Part shown: positions 1 to 6,651 of the stretch, piece by piece
Numbering within the stretch: the first letter of the stretch is position 1
Layout of the letters: each line of letters starts with the position of its first letter
Source: an uncultured Alphaproteobacteria bacterium
GTDB lineage: Bacteria; Pseudomonadota; Alphaproteobacteria; RF32; CAG-239
Reading direction: 5' to 3'
Assembly (NCBI GenBank): GCA_900540425.1
Contig: UQFU01000026.1
Span: 1 to 18,715, forward strand
Length of the DNA: 18,715 nucleotides
Notes under the pieces: model-generated
The model's database searches: none
Seen by the model: the letters and a program-made list of their open reading frames with translations, nothing else
What the model was told of the DNA's origin: nothing
Made by a program: the position numbers and the translations under genes

Positions 1-594
1 GATCACGCCATCGCTTCCGGCCGCAATATCAACATTCTGGTTATGGATACCGGCGTATATTCCAACACCGGCGGACAACAGTCCAAAGCAACCCCGATGG
101 GCGCTTCGGCCAAGTTCGCTACGGCTGGTAAGGCTCTGCCGAAAAAAGATCTTGGCATGATTGCCATGTCCTACGGCAATGTCTATGTTGCTCAGGTTGC
201 TTTCGGTGCCAATGACGCTCAGGTAATCAAAGCAATGAACGAGGCCGAAGCTTATGACGGCCCGTCCATCATCATTGCTTACTCTCACTGTATTGCCCAG
301 GGCTTTAACCTGGCTGACGGTCTGAGCCACCAGAAAAACGCCGTTGAAACCGGCAGCTGGCCGCTCTATCGCTACAATCCGGAAAACATCAAAGAAGGCA
401 AAGCGCCTCTGATGTTGGATTCCAAAGCGCCGAGCAAACCGTTGTCTGATTATATGTCCAATGAAACCCGTTTCCAAATTGTCAACAAACAAAATCCGGA
501 ACGGTATGAAACCTTGCTCAACAAGGCTCAGGAGAATGTAAAAGAAAAACGCTCTCTGTTGGAACATATGTCCGAATTCAAGGTTTCCGAATAG
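1..594 (+). CDS. nifJ: Pyruvate:ferredoxin (flavodoxin) oxidoreductase, C-terminal part (5' end outside window)
   Basis: The reading frame is open from base 1 and gives 197 residues before the stop, so this is the C-terminal end of a protein that is usually about 1,170-1,200 residues. The enzyme oxidises pyruvate with CoA to acetyl-CoA and CO2 and passes electrons to ferredoxin or flavodoxin in the cytoplasm. The visible part is the end of the thiamine diphosphate-binding domain: the motif DTGVYSNTGGQ (from base 46) is the diphosphate/Mg-binding loop. The Cys in YSHCIAQG (visible residue 97) corresponds to the family's C-terminal ligand of the proximal [4Fe-4S] cluster. The fragment is collinear with family members, with no frameshift. 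A strong terminator follows directly, so this gene ends its transcript. Its presence suggests anaerobic pyruvate metabolism. Confidence 0.95.
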   Translation, partial: DHAIASGRNINILVMDTGVYSNTGGQQSKATPMGASAKFATAGKALPKKDLGMIAMSYGNVYVAQVAFGANDAQVIKAMNEAEAYDGPSIIIAYSHCIAQGFNLADGLSHQKNAVETGSWPLYRYNPENIKEGKAPLMLDSKAPSKPLSDYMSNETRFQIVNKQNPERYETLLNKAQENVKEKRSLLEHMSEFKVSE

Positions 595-615
595 GCGGTT
601 TGATTAGACTAAAAG

Positions 616-646
616 CTCCCCGGATTTGCTCCGGGGAGTTTTTTTT
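616..646 (+). terminator. Rho-independent terminator after the pyruvate:ferredoxin oxidoreductase gene
   Basis: A perfect 8-bp stem CTCCCCGG/CCGGGGAG (616-623 with 631-638) has a 7-base loop and is followed directly by eight T (639-646). It starts 21 bases after the stop codon. Confidence 0.93.
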
Positions 647-702
647 GCAACCGAAAACGCTCCATTCTTCTCCGCCAACAAAAATTTCATCCCCATACCA
701 AT

Positions 703-734
703 AAAAAAAAGACAGCCTGTTTCACAACAGTCTG
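703..734 (-). terminator. Probable rho-independent terminator of the YdcF-like gene
   Basis: Read on the minus strand, an imperfect stem is followed by eight U. The stem is CAG-C-CTGTT against AACAG-T-CTG, with one mismatch and a 4-base loop (713-721 with 726-734). The U run corresponds to the A run at 703-710 on the plus strand. It lies about 40 bases beyond the stop at 776. Confidence 0.7.
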
Positions 735-775
735 CCTTCACAATAAAAAATGCCTACGGAAAAATAAAAATGTCT

Positions 776-1723
776 TTAGTTTTTCTTCGCAGATACAATC
801 ATTTTCCGAACCTTATCCATAAAGATTTCGGTATCTGCATCAGGCATCGGCTCACCAACCTTATGCCCATAAGCGTCTACGCCCAAAACCTCCTGGCGCC
901 GGGTAACCAGCATAAGAGAAATCTCATCTTCGGAATACCCAAGTTCAGCCAGCATTTCAGGCTCCATATAAAAACAATATCCATAACCGACAAACTTGCG
1001 AATAAACCCAAGCGTCGGCGCCGCCTTCATCTTCTCCCGTGACAGAGACAAACGCCGTTCATTCCACTGCCGCAGCGAATTCAAGGCCCCTGCAATGATA
1101 ACGTCAGCACCGTAGCCGTCAAGGTTCTCACAATCAAAAGTCCGTTTTTTATCTTTAGAAACCGGCGTTTCATAATAAACAAACTCATATTGCGGCAGAA
1201 AAAAAGACAATTCCTGCGCCAGCCGCAAAAGATATCCCGGCTCAGAAACCACTCCGATTCGCGGACGACTCTTAAAACACATTGCCGCCGAATGCTCAAC
1301 AATATATTTAATTTCCTCAATATTGCCTTTGCTGTCCGTACTGGTTGCTTCGATATGGTTCTTGCGAACCCATTGCTCGTCAAAACCCAACATAATCATC
1401 GCATTTTCAGTCAAAACAGCAATATTGTCAGTCAGAACCTGCCCTTTGTTAGGCCTCCGTCCAACGGTCATAAACTCCGGAAGCGTTCCGTATTGCTGCT
1501 TATAGGCACACAAAACATTGCCGGCATGAATCACCGGGCGCGGATAACCGCCGATAATCAAAAGTGCATCAAATTGGGGAATGTTTTTAAGAGTAAAGCT
1601 TTCTACCGGCTGAAAATTTCCACAGGTTGAATTATATGCCAAGATATCGCCGCTGCGGCAAACACACCAATCTGCAAGTCTAAGAATTTGTTCTCTTTCT
1701 GTTTCATTTAATTTTTTAGCCAT
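776..1723 (-). CDS. YdcF/DUF218-like protein
   Basis: This 315-residue protein resembles the DUF218/YdcF family in overall layout. It has an N-terminal helix before a 'DALLIIGG' strand-turn (about residues 52-59), then 'PRPVIHAGNVL', and a 'STDSKGNIEE' segment (about residues 128-137) like the family's conserved S-T-x-x-x-x-N-x-x turn. A late strand 'VIIAGALNSLRQWNERRLSL' also matches E. coli YdcF. No signal peptide or membrane helix is visible, so it resembles the soluble YdcF branch rather than membrane-anchored SanA/ElyC. E. coli YdcF has been reported to bind S-adenosylmethionine, but its role is unknown and I assign none here. The ATG at 1723 has no clear ribosome-binding site and sits in very AT-rich DNA. 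The gene stands alone, diverging from the gene at 1911. Confidence 0.7.
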   Translation of the reverse strand: MAKKLNETEREQILRLADWCVCRSGDILAYNSTCGNFQPVESFTLKNIPQFDALLIIGGYPRPVIHAGNVLCAYKQQYGTLPEFMTVGRRPNKGQVLTDNIAVLTENAMIMLGFDEQWVRKNHIEATSTDSKGNIEEIKYIVEHSAAMCFKSRPRIGVVSEPGYLLRLAQELSFFLPQYEFVYYETPVSKDKKRTFDCENLDGYGADVIIAGALNSLRQWNERRLSLSREKMKAAPTLGFIRKFVGYGYCFYMEPEMLAELGYSEDEISLMLVTRRQEVLGVDAYGHKVGEPMPDADTEIFMDKVRKMIVSAKKN

Positions 1724-1839
1724 AACATAAAAATTTAAAAATTAATAAATAAAGATAATTTGTTTTGCTCCTTTCTAACACAAGATCGCAACAGTTACAA
1801 GTATTTTTTGCTATATTTTTGCCGTAATTCATTTTTCTC

Positions 1840-1868
1840 TTGCTTTTAAGTCTATTTTTTTGTACATT
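1840..1868 (+). promoter_or_regulatory. Possible sigma-70 promoter for the gene at 1911
   Basis: TTGCTT (1840-1845) and TACATT (1863-1868) are 17 bases apart, within the AT-rich divergent region 1724-1910. AT-rich DNA produces such matches by chance, so this is only a candidate. Confidence 0.3.
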
Positions 1869-1910
1869 AAATACAGAAAAAAATTTTTATAAACTAAAAA
1901 AAATACAATT

Positions 1911-2588
1911 ATGGCAGTATCATGTTTTTTAACTCGCGAAAAAGCGATTAAGTATTTTAAAGAACAAGGTTTTTTATATTCGGCCAGCGCCATTAACTTG
2001 GTAATTTCCAAAGACGGCAAAACGCTGGGATGGTATTATTCCTATCTCGGAACCTATGCTCTAAGCACCAAAATCGGCCGGCACCAAATGCTTTCCCAAC
2101 CGCTTGGCGGCTATAGGACATTAACCGGCGGTCAAGCGTTTCTGTATAGGGAAAAGCTTCATCGCTACGCCTCAATCAAGATATCTTCCGGCTCGCGTCC
2201 TTCGGTATCTTTGATTATCAGAAGCTATACCGAAATACTGGAATCTGAGGCAGTCCGAGAACTTGGTGTTTGTGACAAACCTTATGCCTGCTACGGCGTA
2301 TTCGACAGCTCAAGCAACAAAATGCTGACCTGTATCTGGGCTGCCGGTTCGGCAGACAAGCCGGTGCACTACCACCCGATTTTCCAAAATCAGGATTTTC
2401 ATCTCGATTTGAAACGGCAATATCTTCATAAATTTAAAATTAACGACGAATTCCGTTTTGAAAAAAGGTATTGGATGGTAAATACTCACCACGGTTTTCC
2501 CTGCCTGTGCGAACTGGACATGGATCTCCGCCGACGTTTGGCTTCGTTGCGGAACATTTCATATTCCGAGGTAATTCCTGAATATTAA
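1911..2588 (+). CDS. Hypothetical protein, 225 residues, family not recognised
   Basis: I do not recognise this protein. It has no signal peptide, no membrane helix and no catalytic motif I can name. It looks like a soluble cytoplasmic protein rich in aromatic residues and His, with a GWYYSYLGTY segment (residues 40-49), 'KPVHYHP' and 'NTHHGFPCLC' near the C-terminus, and a basic RRR patch about 20 residues before the end. It is probably a real gene: it fills a long open frame with codon use like its neighbours, ends 14 bases before an excellent terminator, and no competing frame is convincing. No Shine-Dalgarno sequence precedes the ATG; the upstream 20 bases are almost all A and T. It forms a single-gene transcript between two terminators. 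Confidence 0.7.
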   Translation: MAVSCFLTREKAIKYFKEQGFLYSASAINLVISKDGKTLGWYYSYLGTYALSTKIGRHQMLSQPLGGYRTLTGGQAFLYREKLHRYASIKISSGSRPSVSLIIRSYTEILESEAVRELGVCDKPYACYGVFDSSSNKMLTCIWAAGSADKPVHYHPIFQNQDFHLDLKRQYLHKFKINDEFRFEKRYWMVNTHHGFPCLCELDMDLRRRLASLRNISYSEVIPEY

Positions 2589-2602
2589 AAAAACTTTTCT
2601 GC

Positions 2603-2629
2603 AAACTCCGCTTCGGCGGAGTTTTTTTT
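2603..2629 (+). terminator. Rho-independent terminator with UUCG tetraloop
   Basis: A 9-bp perfect stem AAACTCCGC/GCGGAGTTT closes a TTCG tetraloop (2612-2615) and runs into eight T (2622-2629). It ends the transcript of the gene at 1911-2588. Confidence 0.95.
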
Positions 2630-2761
2630 GAAAATTGCCGATTCGCCGAAATTTCCGCCTCCATAACAACCTCGCCTAAATATTAGTTGTTTTTTCCATA
2701 TCTGATGATACCTGTAATACATGGATTTACCCAAATTTTTGTTGATTAATTTCAACGGCTT

Positions 2762-2789
2762 TTGACTCCGCAGATAAAGCCGCTAGAAT
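2762..2789 (+). promoter_or_regulatory. Sigma-70-type promoter for the gene at 2823
   Basis: TTGACT (2762-2767) and TAGAAT (2784-2789) are 16 bases apart and both are close to consensus. Transcription would start near 2796, giving a leader of about 27 bases with GGAG at 2812-2815, seven bases before the ATG. An inverted repeat GGCTTT (2757-2762) / AAAGCC (2776-2781) straddles the -35 box and part of the spacer, a plausible operator position. Confidence 0.6.
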
Positions 2790-2822
2790 AATCGCATAAA
2801 ATGATTTTTATGGAGATTTTAA

Positions 2823-3227
2823 ATGCCTAAAGAATTTAAACGTTATCAAACAGAAAACGGAAACAAATATATTCGATACTATACCCCGGAAGGCGAAAAT
2901 TCAGCCTTTGCCCAACACCACGGAGCCAACCGACGGGCTATAGAGTCCCGCGCTTCGCTGGTAGCAGCGGCCAAAGTCGGCAGCAGTTACGGCGCGGATA
3001 ACGAAAGTTTCAAAGCCTGGCTGAAAGATCCGGCAACCCGCCCTGAAATTAGTGCCCGCATCAAGTTAGAATTTATCAAAGAATGCGAACGCCTGGCTCT
3101 CCGTCCTGAAAAAGAACTGGAGCAATTGCGCGAAGAAGACAGCAAGTACATCGGCATCATAAACAGCAAAGAACGCAATGCCCTCTACAAGGAAGCCATT
3201 TATGAAATGGCACAGCACCGACGCTGA
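2823..3227 (+). CDS. Hypothetical protein, 134 residues, family not recognised
   Basis: I do not recognise this small soluble protein. The N-terminal 35 residues are basic and aromatic (KEFKRYQTENGNKYIRYY). The remainder is strongly charged and probably mostly helical, with an EKELEQLREEDSKY stretch around residues 96-109 that could form a short coiled coil. No membrane segment, signal peptide or cysteine is present. The case for a real gene is good: near-consensus promoter, GGAG ribosome-binding site at seven-base spacing, and a terminator right after the stop. It is a single-gene transcript converging on the M29 peptidase gene. Function cannot be inferred from context. Confidence 0.75.
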   Translation: MPKEFKRYQTENGNKYIRYYTPEGENSAFAQHHGANRRAIESRASLVAAAKVGSSYGADNESFKAWLKDPATRPEISARIKLEFIKECERLALRPEKELEQLREEDSKYIGIINSKERNALYKEAIYEMAQHRR

Positions 3228-3233
3228 TTGTTC

Positions 3234-3263
3234 AAAAAAAAGCCTCCTGACGGAGGCTTTTTT
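3234..3263. terminator. Bidirectional rho-independent terminator between convergent genes
   Basis: The stem AGCCTCC/GGAGGCT (3241-3247 with 3252-3258) has a TGAC loop and is flanked by an A run on the left (3234-3241) and a T run on the right (3258-3263). It can therefore stop transcription both from 2823-3227 and from the minus-strand gene ending at 3269. Confidence 0.9.
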
Positions 3264-3268
3264 CGTGC

Positions 3269-4396
3269 CTATTTTAACTTATCCGGATTAAGCCCTTCCA
3301 ATTCAGAAAGAACAAATCTGCCGTCCTTACGGATTAAGACGTCGTCAAACCAAATTTCGCCACCGCCGTGCTCCTTGTCCTGCATTTGAACCAAATCCCA
3401 ATGAATAGCCGACTTATTGCCGTTATTGGTCTCGTCTTCGTAAGAATTGCCGATTGCCATATGAAAAGACCCGCAAATTTTTTCATCAAACAAAATATCC
3501 AACATCGGCTTGGTCACATAAGGGTTAACTCCCAGGGCAAATTCGCCCATATATCGCGATCCCTCGTCCATATCTAAAATTTTCTGAAACTTGTCATCAT
3601 TGGTTTGCGAACATCCTTCCACAATCCTGCCATCCTTGAAAACCAACCGGATATTAGAAAAAACATTGCCGAGATAAGAGGTTTCCGTATTAAACTGCAC
3701 CACGCCGTTGATGGAATTTTTAACCGGTGCCGTATAAACCTCACCGTCGGGTATGTTTTTGTCGCCGTCGCACACAACCGCTTTCAACCCGGCAATTGAA
3801 AATTCCAAATCCGTCCCCGGCGCCTTAATCCTGACTTTTTTAGTCTTGTCCATCAGTTTCTTTAACGGTTTCATGGCCTTTCCCATCTTGACATAGTCGA
3901 CCAGACAGGCATCAAAATAAAAATCCTCAAAATCAGCCAGCGACATTTTGGACATCGCCGCAAATGCCGCATTCGGATAACGCAAAACACACCACTTCGT
4001 CTGCGGTACCCTGATTTCCGAATGAACCGGATTCCAATAATATTTTTGATAATCATTCATTTTGTCTTCCACCACCGCAGACATCTGAAACAAGTCGTCA
4101 TTGCCGCGGACACCGATATAAGCCTGTGAAGAAGCCATCAGCTTTTTATGTATCTCGGCCTGGGCTTTCATCTGTGCAACCGATGCCTGCTCAATAAAGG
4201 CCTTTTGCAAAGACTGGTCGTTAAAATAATAAAAAGGAACGCCGCCGGCTTCAGTCGCCGCCCGTACCAACTCCTGCATCAACGGCAGTGTCGACATTCC
4301 GATTGCCTCAATATAAATCTGTTCGCCTTTCTCCAGGCGGACCGAATTTTTGATTAAATTTTCTGCCAAACGGCCGATTCTTTCATCTTTACGCAT
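3269..4396 (-). CDS. Family M29 metallo-aminopeptidase
   Basis: This protein of 375 residues, slightly shorter than the usual about 410, removes N-terminal amino acids from peptides using a two-metal centre in the cytoplasm. All expected M29 metal ligands appear present: Glu219 in 'DGEVY', Glu285 in 'MGEFALG', His312 and Tyr319 in 'GSFHMAIGNSY', and His332 and Asp334 in 'IHWD'. The Glu-to-Glu spacing (66) and His-to-Tyr spacing (7) match the Thermus aminopeptidase T pattern as I remember it. The stretch between Tyr319 and His332 is shorter than in that enzyme. The ATG has a GGAG ribosome-binding site eight bases upstream, inside the end of the upstream gene. The start overlaps the stop of the M17-like gene by 8 bases, so the two are translationally coupled. 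Confidence 0.9.
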   Translation of the reverse strand: MRKDERIGRLAENLIKNSVRLEKGEQIYIEAIGMSTLPLMQELVRAATEAGGVPFYYFNDQSLQKAFIEQASVAQMKAQAEIHKKLMASSQAYIGVRGNDDLFQMSAVVEDKMNDYQKYYWNPVHSEIRVPQTKWCVLRYPNAAFAAMSKMSLADFEDFYFDACLVDYVKMGKAMKPLKKLMDKTKKVRIKAPGTDLEFSIAGLKAVVCDGDKNIPDGEVYTAPVKNSINGVVQFNTETSYLGNVFSNIRLVFKDGRIVEGCSQTNDDKFQKILDMDEGSRYMGEFALGVNPYVTKPMLDILFDEKICGSFHMAIGNSYEDETNNGNKSAIHWDLVQMQDKEHGGGEIWFDDVLIRKDGRFVLSELEGLNPDKLK

Positions 4397-5111
4397 TATG
4401 CTTCTCCCTGATTATACCATACAGCCGGCGAAGTTCCTCCGCCGCAGCCGCATCATTTTGCAAATTTTGTTTTATGTATATAGGATTCTTTATCAAAAAA
4501 TCATTAAGTATCCCCTCAATTTTCAAATAAGCCCGAACTTGCCCCGGCAATTTCTGCAAAGCCGCCGCTTTCATCACTCCGGCACCGACCGCGGCAGCCT
4601 TACGGTCTGTCGCAGCCAAAACAACCGGCTCGGCATCTTCCGCCCCTTTCCATTCCAACATCACCAGCCCCTCGCCCAAATCCTTAAAATAAAGCCCCAG
4701 ATATTCCAAACGCTTAATCTCAAAAAAATATTGCTCGGTCTGATACAGACTTTCCGGCTCGTTGAACAAATCGCGGGCAAACCTGACGGCATTCGCCAAC
4801 GCGGCATACGGTTCATAAGCCAACCGCATCGCCAACGGGTTTCCAACCCGCAAAGTTATGCTCTCCAATCTAGGATAAGAGGAAGCCGGCTTGTTGTCAT
4901 ACTTGTCAAAGCAATAATCCTCAAGCTCCGCCCCCAAAGCCAAATCGCAAACCTCTTCTTCCGACAATCCACCCGCTTCCAGAGTCAGGTTTTCCTGCCT
5001 CCGGGCATATTTTCGCAGCAGTTTCCGCCCCTGATTTTCCCGGTCTTTTTCAAAAGGAATTCCGTTTCCGGACTTTCCTTCCGCAACAGATTTGAACATA
5101 ATCATGACCAT
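4389..5111 (-). CDS. Degenerate M17 (leucyl aminopeptidase-like) protein lacking the metal site
   Basis: This 240-residue protein, against about 480-500 for M17 enzymes, keeps recognisable landmarks of PepA in order: 'LALGAELEDYCFDKY' (residues 58-71, the end of the N-terminal domain), 'FARDLFNEP' (111-119, the ARDLxNxP motif), then 'LEWKGAEDAEPVVLAA' (152-167, matching the EYKG...PIVLVG strand). At that point the metal-binding block is missing. The text resumes at 'KAAAVGAGVMKAAALQKLP' (171-189), like GAAAVxGxMxxxAxLxLP, and stops before the D-x-E-x-R active-site segment. None of the metal ligands (Lys270, Asp275, Asp293, Asp352, Glu354 in E. coli PepA) has a counterpart. The frame is intact, with a GAGGAG ribosome-binding site eight bases before the ATG. 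It could be a regulatory or structural partner of the coupled M29 peptidase, or a decaying gene. Confidence 0.7.
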   Translation of the reverse strand: MVMIMFKSVAEGKSGNGIPFEKDRENQGRKLLRKYARRQENLTLEAGGLSEEEVCDLALGAELEDYCFDKYDNKPASSYPRLESITLRVGNPLAMRLAYEPYAALANAVRFARDLFNEPESLYQTEQYFFEIKRLEYLGLYFKDLGEGLVMLEWKGAEDAEPVVLAATDRKAAAVGAGVMKAAALQKLPGQVRAYLKIEGILNDFLIKNPIYIKQNLQNDAAAAEELRRLYGIIREKHNA

Positions 5112-5131
5112 CGGCGTTTCTCCTCATTTTC

Positions 5132-5168
5132 ACTCTTTACAATAGCTTAAGATAAGTATACAAAGAGT
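5132..5168. promoter_or_regulatory. Inverted repeat in the divergent promoter region
   Basis: The 62-bp gap between the M17-like gene (-) and the Sua5 gene (+) holds a perfect 7-bp inverted repeat, ACTCTTT (5132-5138) and AAAGAGT (5162-5168), with a CTTAAG palindrome (5146-5151) near its centre. Both promoters must lie in or near this gap, so it could be an operator. A weak TTTACA/TATACA pair at 15-base spacing (5136-5162) points toward the Sua5 gene. Confidence 0.35.
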
Positions 5169-5173
5169 AAATT

Positions 5174-6127
5174 ATGACAGAGATATGCAAACCGACATCA
5201 GAAAACATCAAGCAGGCGGCCGAGATTATCCAAAACGGCGGCCTCGTCGCCATGCCAACCGAAACCGTATACGGGCTGGGCGCAAATGTTTATAATCCGC
5301 AAGCCGTGGCTGACATTTTTGCCGCCAAGGGACGTCCGGCCTTCAACCCGCTGATCTCGCACATTGCCGAACTGGATTTTCTCAAAACCTACGCCCAAAC
5401 GGACGAACGGGTAATGGCTTTGGCAAAGAAATACTGGCCGGGACCGCTGACTTTCGTCTTGCCGCGTTTTCAGCAAGACACCGACCCGGCTATAGATTTG
5501 GCCTGTGCCGGCCTCAGAACCATAACTGTCCGAATGCCCAATCATCCCGTTGCATTGGAATTGATAAAAAAAAGCGGTGTCCCGATTGTCGCCCCTTCTG
5601 CCAACAAATCCCAAACCATCAGCCCGACTACTGCCCGGCATGTGTATGAAAGCCTGGGTGAAAAAGTCGATATGATTTTAGACGGCGGACCATGCAGCGT
5701 CGGAGTTGAATCCACCATTATTGACGTTACCGGAAAGCATGTGGTTTTGCTCCGTGCCGGAGGATTGAGCCTGGAAGAACTTGAAGGCTTTTTAAATGAA
5801 AAGATACTGATTTCCCGCGGCAATCCCGACTTGCCAAGCTCTCCGGGCCAAATGCTCAAACATTATGCTCCGGCGCACCCAATGCGAATTAATGCAGAAA
5901 CACCGCTGCCCGGGGAATTTTTCATCGGCTTCGGGCAGGTTGCCGGCGCCAATCTTAATCTGAGCCCTTCAGGAGACACCAAAGAAGCCGCGGCTAACCT
6001 TTTTTCCTATATGCGTTATGCCGATTCTCAATCCGGTTATACCGGCATTGCCATGTCTCCAATCCCTGAAACCGGCCTCGGGCTTGCAATTAATGATCGT
6101 ATCCGTCGCGCCGCTTACAAGAAATAA
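5174..6127 (+). CDS. L-threonylcarbamoyladenylate synthase, two-domain Sua5 type
   Basis: The enzyme makes threonylcarbamoyl-AMP from threonine, bicarbonate and ATP, the first step of the t6A37 modification of ANN-decoding tRNAs in the cytoplasm. The N-terminal YrdC-like domain (about residues 8-200) shows 'PTETVYGLG' (28-36), 'KGRPAFNPL' (52-60, carrying the Lys and Arg of the KxR signature) and 'APSANKSQ' (140-147, the SxN signature). The linker 'SSPGQMLKHYAP' leads into a C-terminal Sua5 domain (about 220-317), so this is the long Sua5 form (317 residues) rather than the short TsaC form. The ATG is preceded only by a weak AAAGAG. The gene is transcribed alone, divergent from the M17-like gene, and converges on the fabZ end of the envelope operon. 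Confidence 0.95.
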   Translation: MTEICKPTSENIKQAAEIIQNGGLVAMPTETVYGLGANVYNPQAVADIFAAKGRPAFNPLISHIAELDFLKTYAQTDERVMALAKKYWPGPLTFVLPRFQQDTDPAIDLACAGLRTITVRMPNHPVALELIKKSGVPIVAPSANKSQTISPTTARHVYESLGEKVDMILDGGPCSVGVESTIIDVTGKHVVLLRAGGLSLEELEGFLNEKILISRGNPDLPSSPGQMLKHYAPAHPMRINAETPLPGEFFIGFGQVAGANLNLSPSGDTKEAAANLFSYMRYADSQSGYTGIAMSPIPETGLGLAINDRIRRAAYKK

Positions 6128-6146
6128 GCCCCGGATTTCCGGGGCT
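6127..6146. terminator. Hairpin between convergent Sua5 and fabZ genes, probable terminator
   Basis: An 8-bp perfect stem AGCCCCGG/CCGGGGCT (6127-6134 with 6139-6146) begins on the last base of the Sua5 stop codon. On the plus strand no T run follows directly; the nearest is at 6158-6163. On the minus strand the hairpin is followed by TATTTCTT, so it may mainly end the fabZ transcript. Confidence 0.6.
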
Positions 6147-6167
6147 GCAAATCGGCATTTTTTCTGA

Positions 6168-6617
6168 TTACATCACAATCATTGCCGTAAATTCGGCTTC
6201 CGAGACGACTTTTCCGTCTACCCGGCTTTCTCCCTTAAAGACAAAAACCTTGCCGCGTTCTTTGACTTTTTCAACATGCATCATCAACTGGTCGCCGGGT
6301 TTGACCGGTTTACGAAATTTCACGCCGTCAATCGACATAAAAAATACGCCCGGCTTTTTGTCGCCCAAGTCCTCCATGCCCGCTAAAACCAAAGCCCCGG
6401 CCGTCTGTGCCATGGCCTCAATCTGCAAGACGCCCGGCATAACCGGATTACCCGGAAAATGCCCTTGGAAAAATTCCTCATTCATGGTTACGTTTTTCAA
6501 ACCAACCCCTTTGACGCCCGGTTCTTCAACCGTCAAACGGTCAACCAAAAAAAACGGATAACGGTGCGGCAAAAGCGCCATCACTTCTTCGGTAGTATAT
6601 ACTCTGTTTTCAGACAT
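6168..6617 (-). CDS. fabZ: 3-hydroxyacyl-[acyl-carrier-protein] dehydratase FabZ
   Basis: FabZ dehydrates 3-hydroxyacyl-ACP to trans-2-enoyl-ACP in each round of type II fatty acid synthesis in the cytoplasm. The 149-residue length is normal. The hot-dog fold signature is clear: 'LLPHRYPFFLVDR' near the N-terminus and 'GHFPGNPVMPGVLQIEAMAQ', which carries catalytic His53 and Glu67. A GAGGA ribosome-binding site lies just before the ATG. It is the last gene of the minus-strand operon, 34 bases after lpxD. FabZ and LpxD draw on the same 3-hydroxyacyl-ACP pool, which is the usual reason for their pairing. In many relatives lpxA follows fabZ; here the operon ends. Confidence 0.97.
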   Translation of the reverse strand: MSENRVYTTEEVMALLPHRYPFFLVDRLTVEEPGVKGVGLKNVTMNEEFFQGHFPGNPVMPGVLQIEAMAQTAGALVLAGMEDLGDKKPGVFFMSIDGVKFRKPVKPGDQLMMHVEKVKERGKVFVFKGESRVDGKVVSEAEFTAMIVM

Positions 6618-6651
6618 TTAGTTTCCTCTTTTCAAAAGTTAAGTTAATTTC

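Noticed and set aside
626..1042. 138-residue open frame on the plus strand
   Set aside because: It starts inside the terminator of the upstream gene and runs over the opposite strand of the YdcF-like gene.
4350..5150. 266-residue open frame on the plus strand
   Set aside because: It is antisense to the M17-like gene, reads as low-complexity basic sequence, and the minus-strand frame has the homology and ribosome-binding site.
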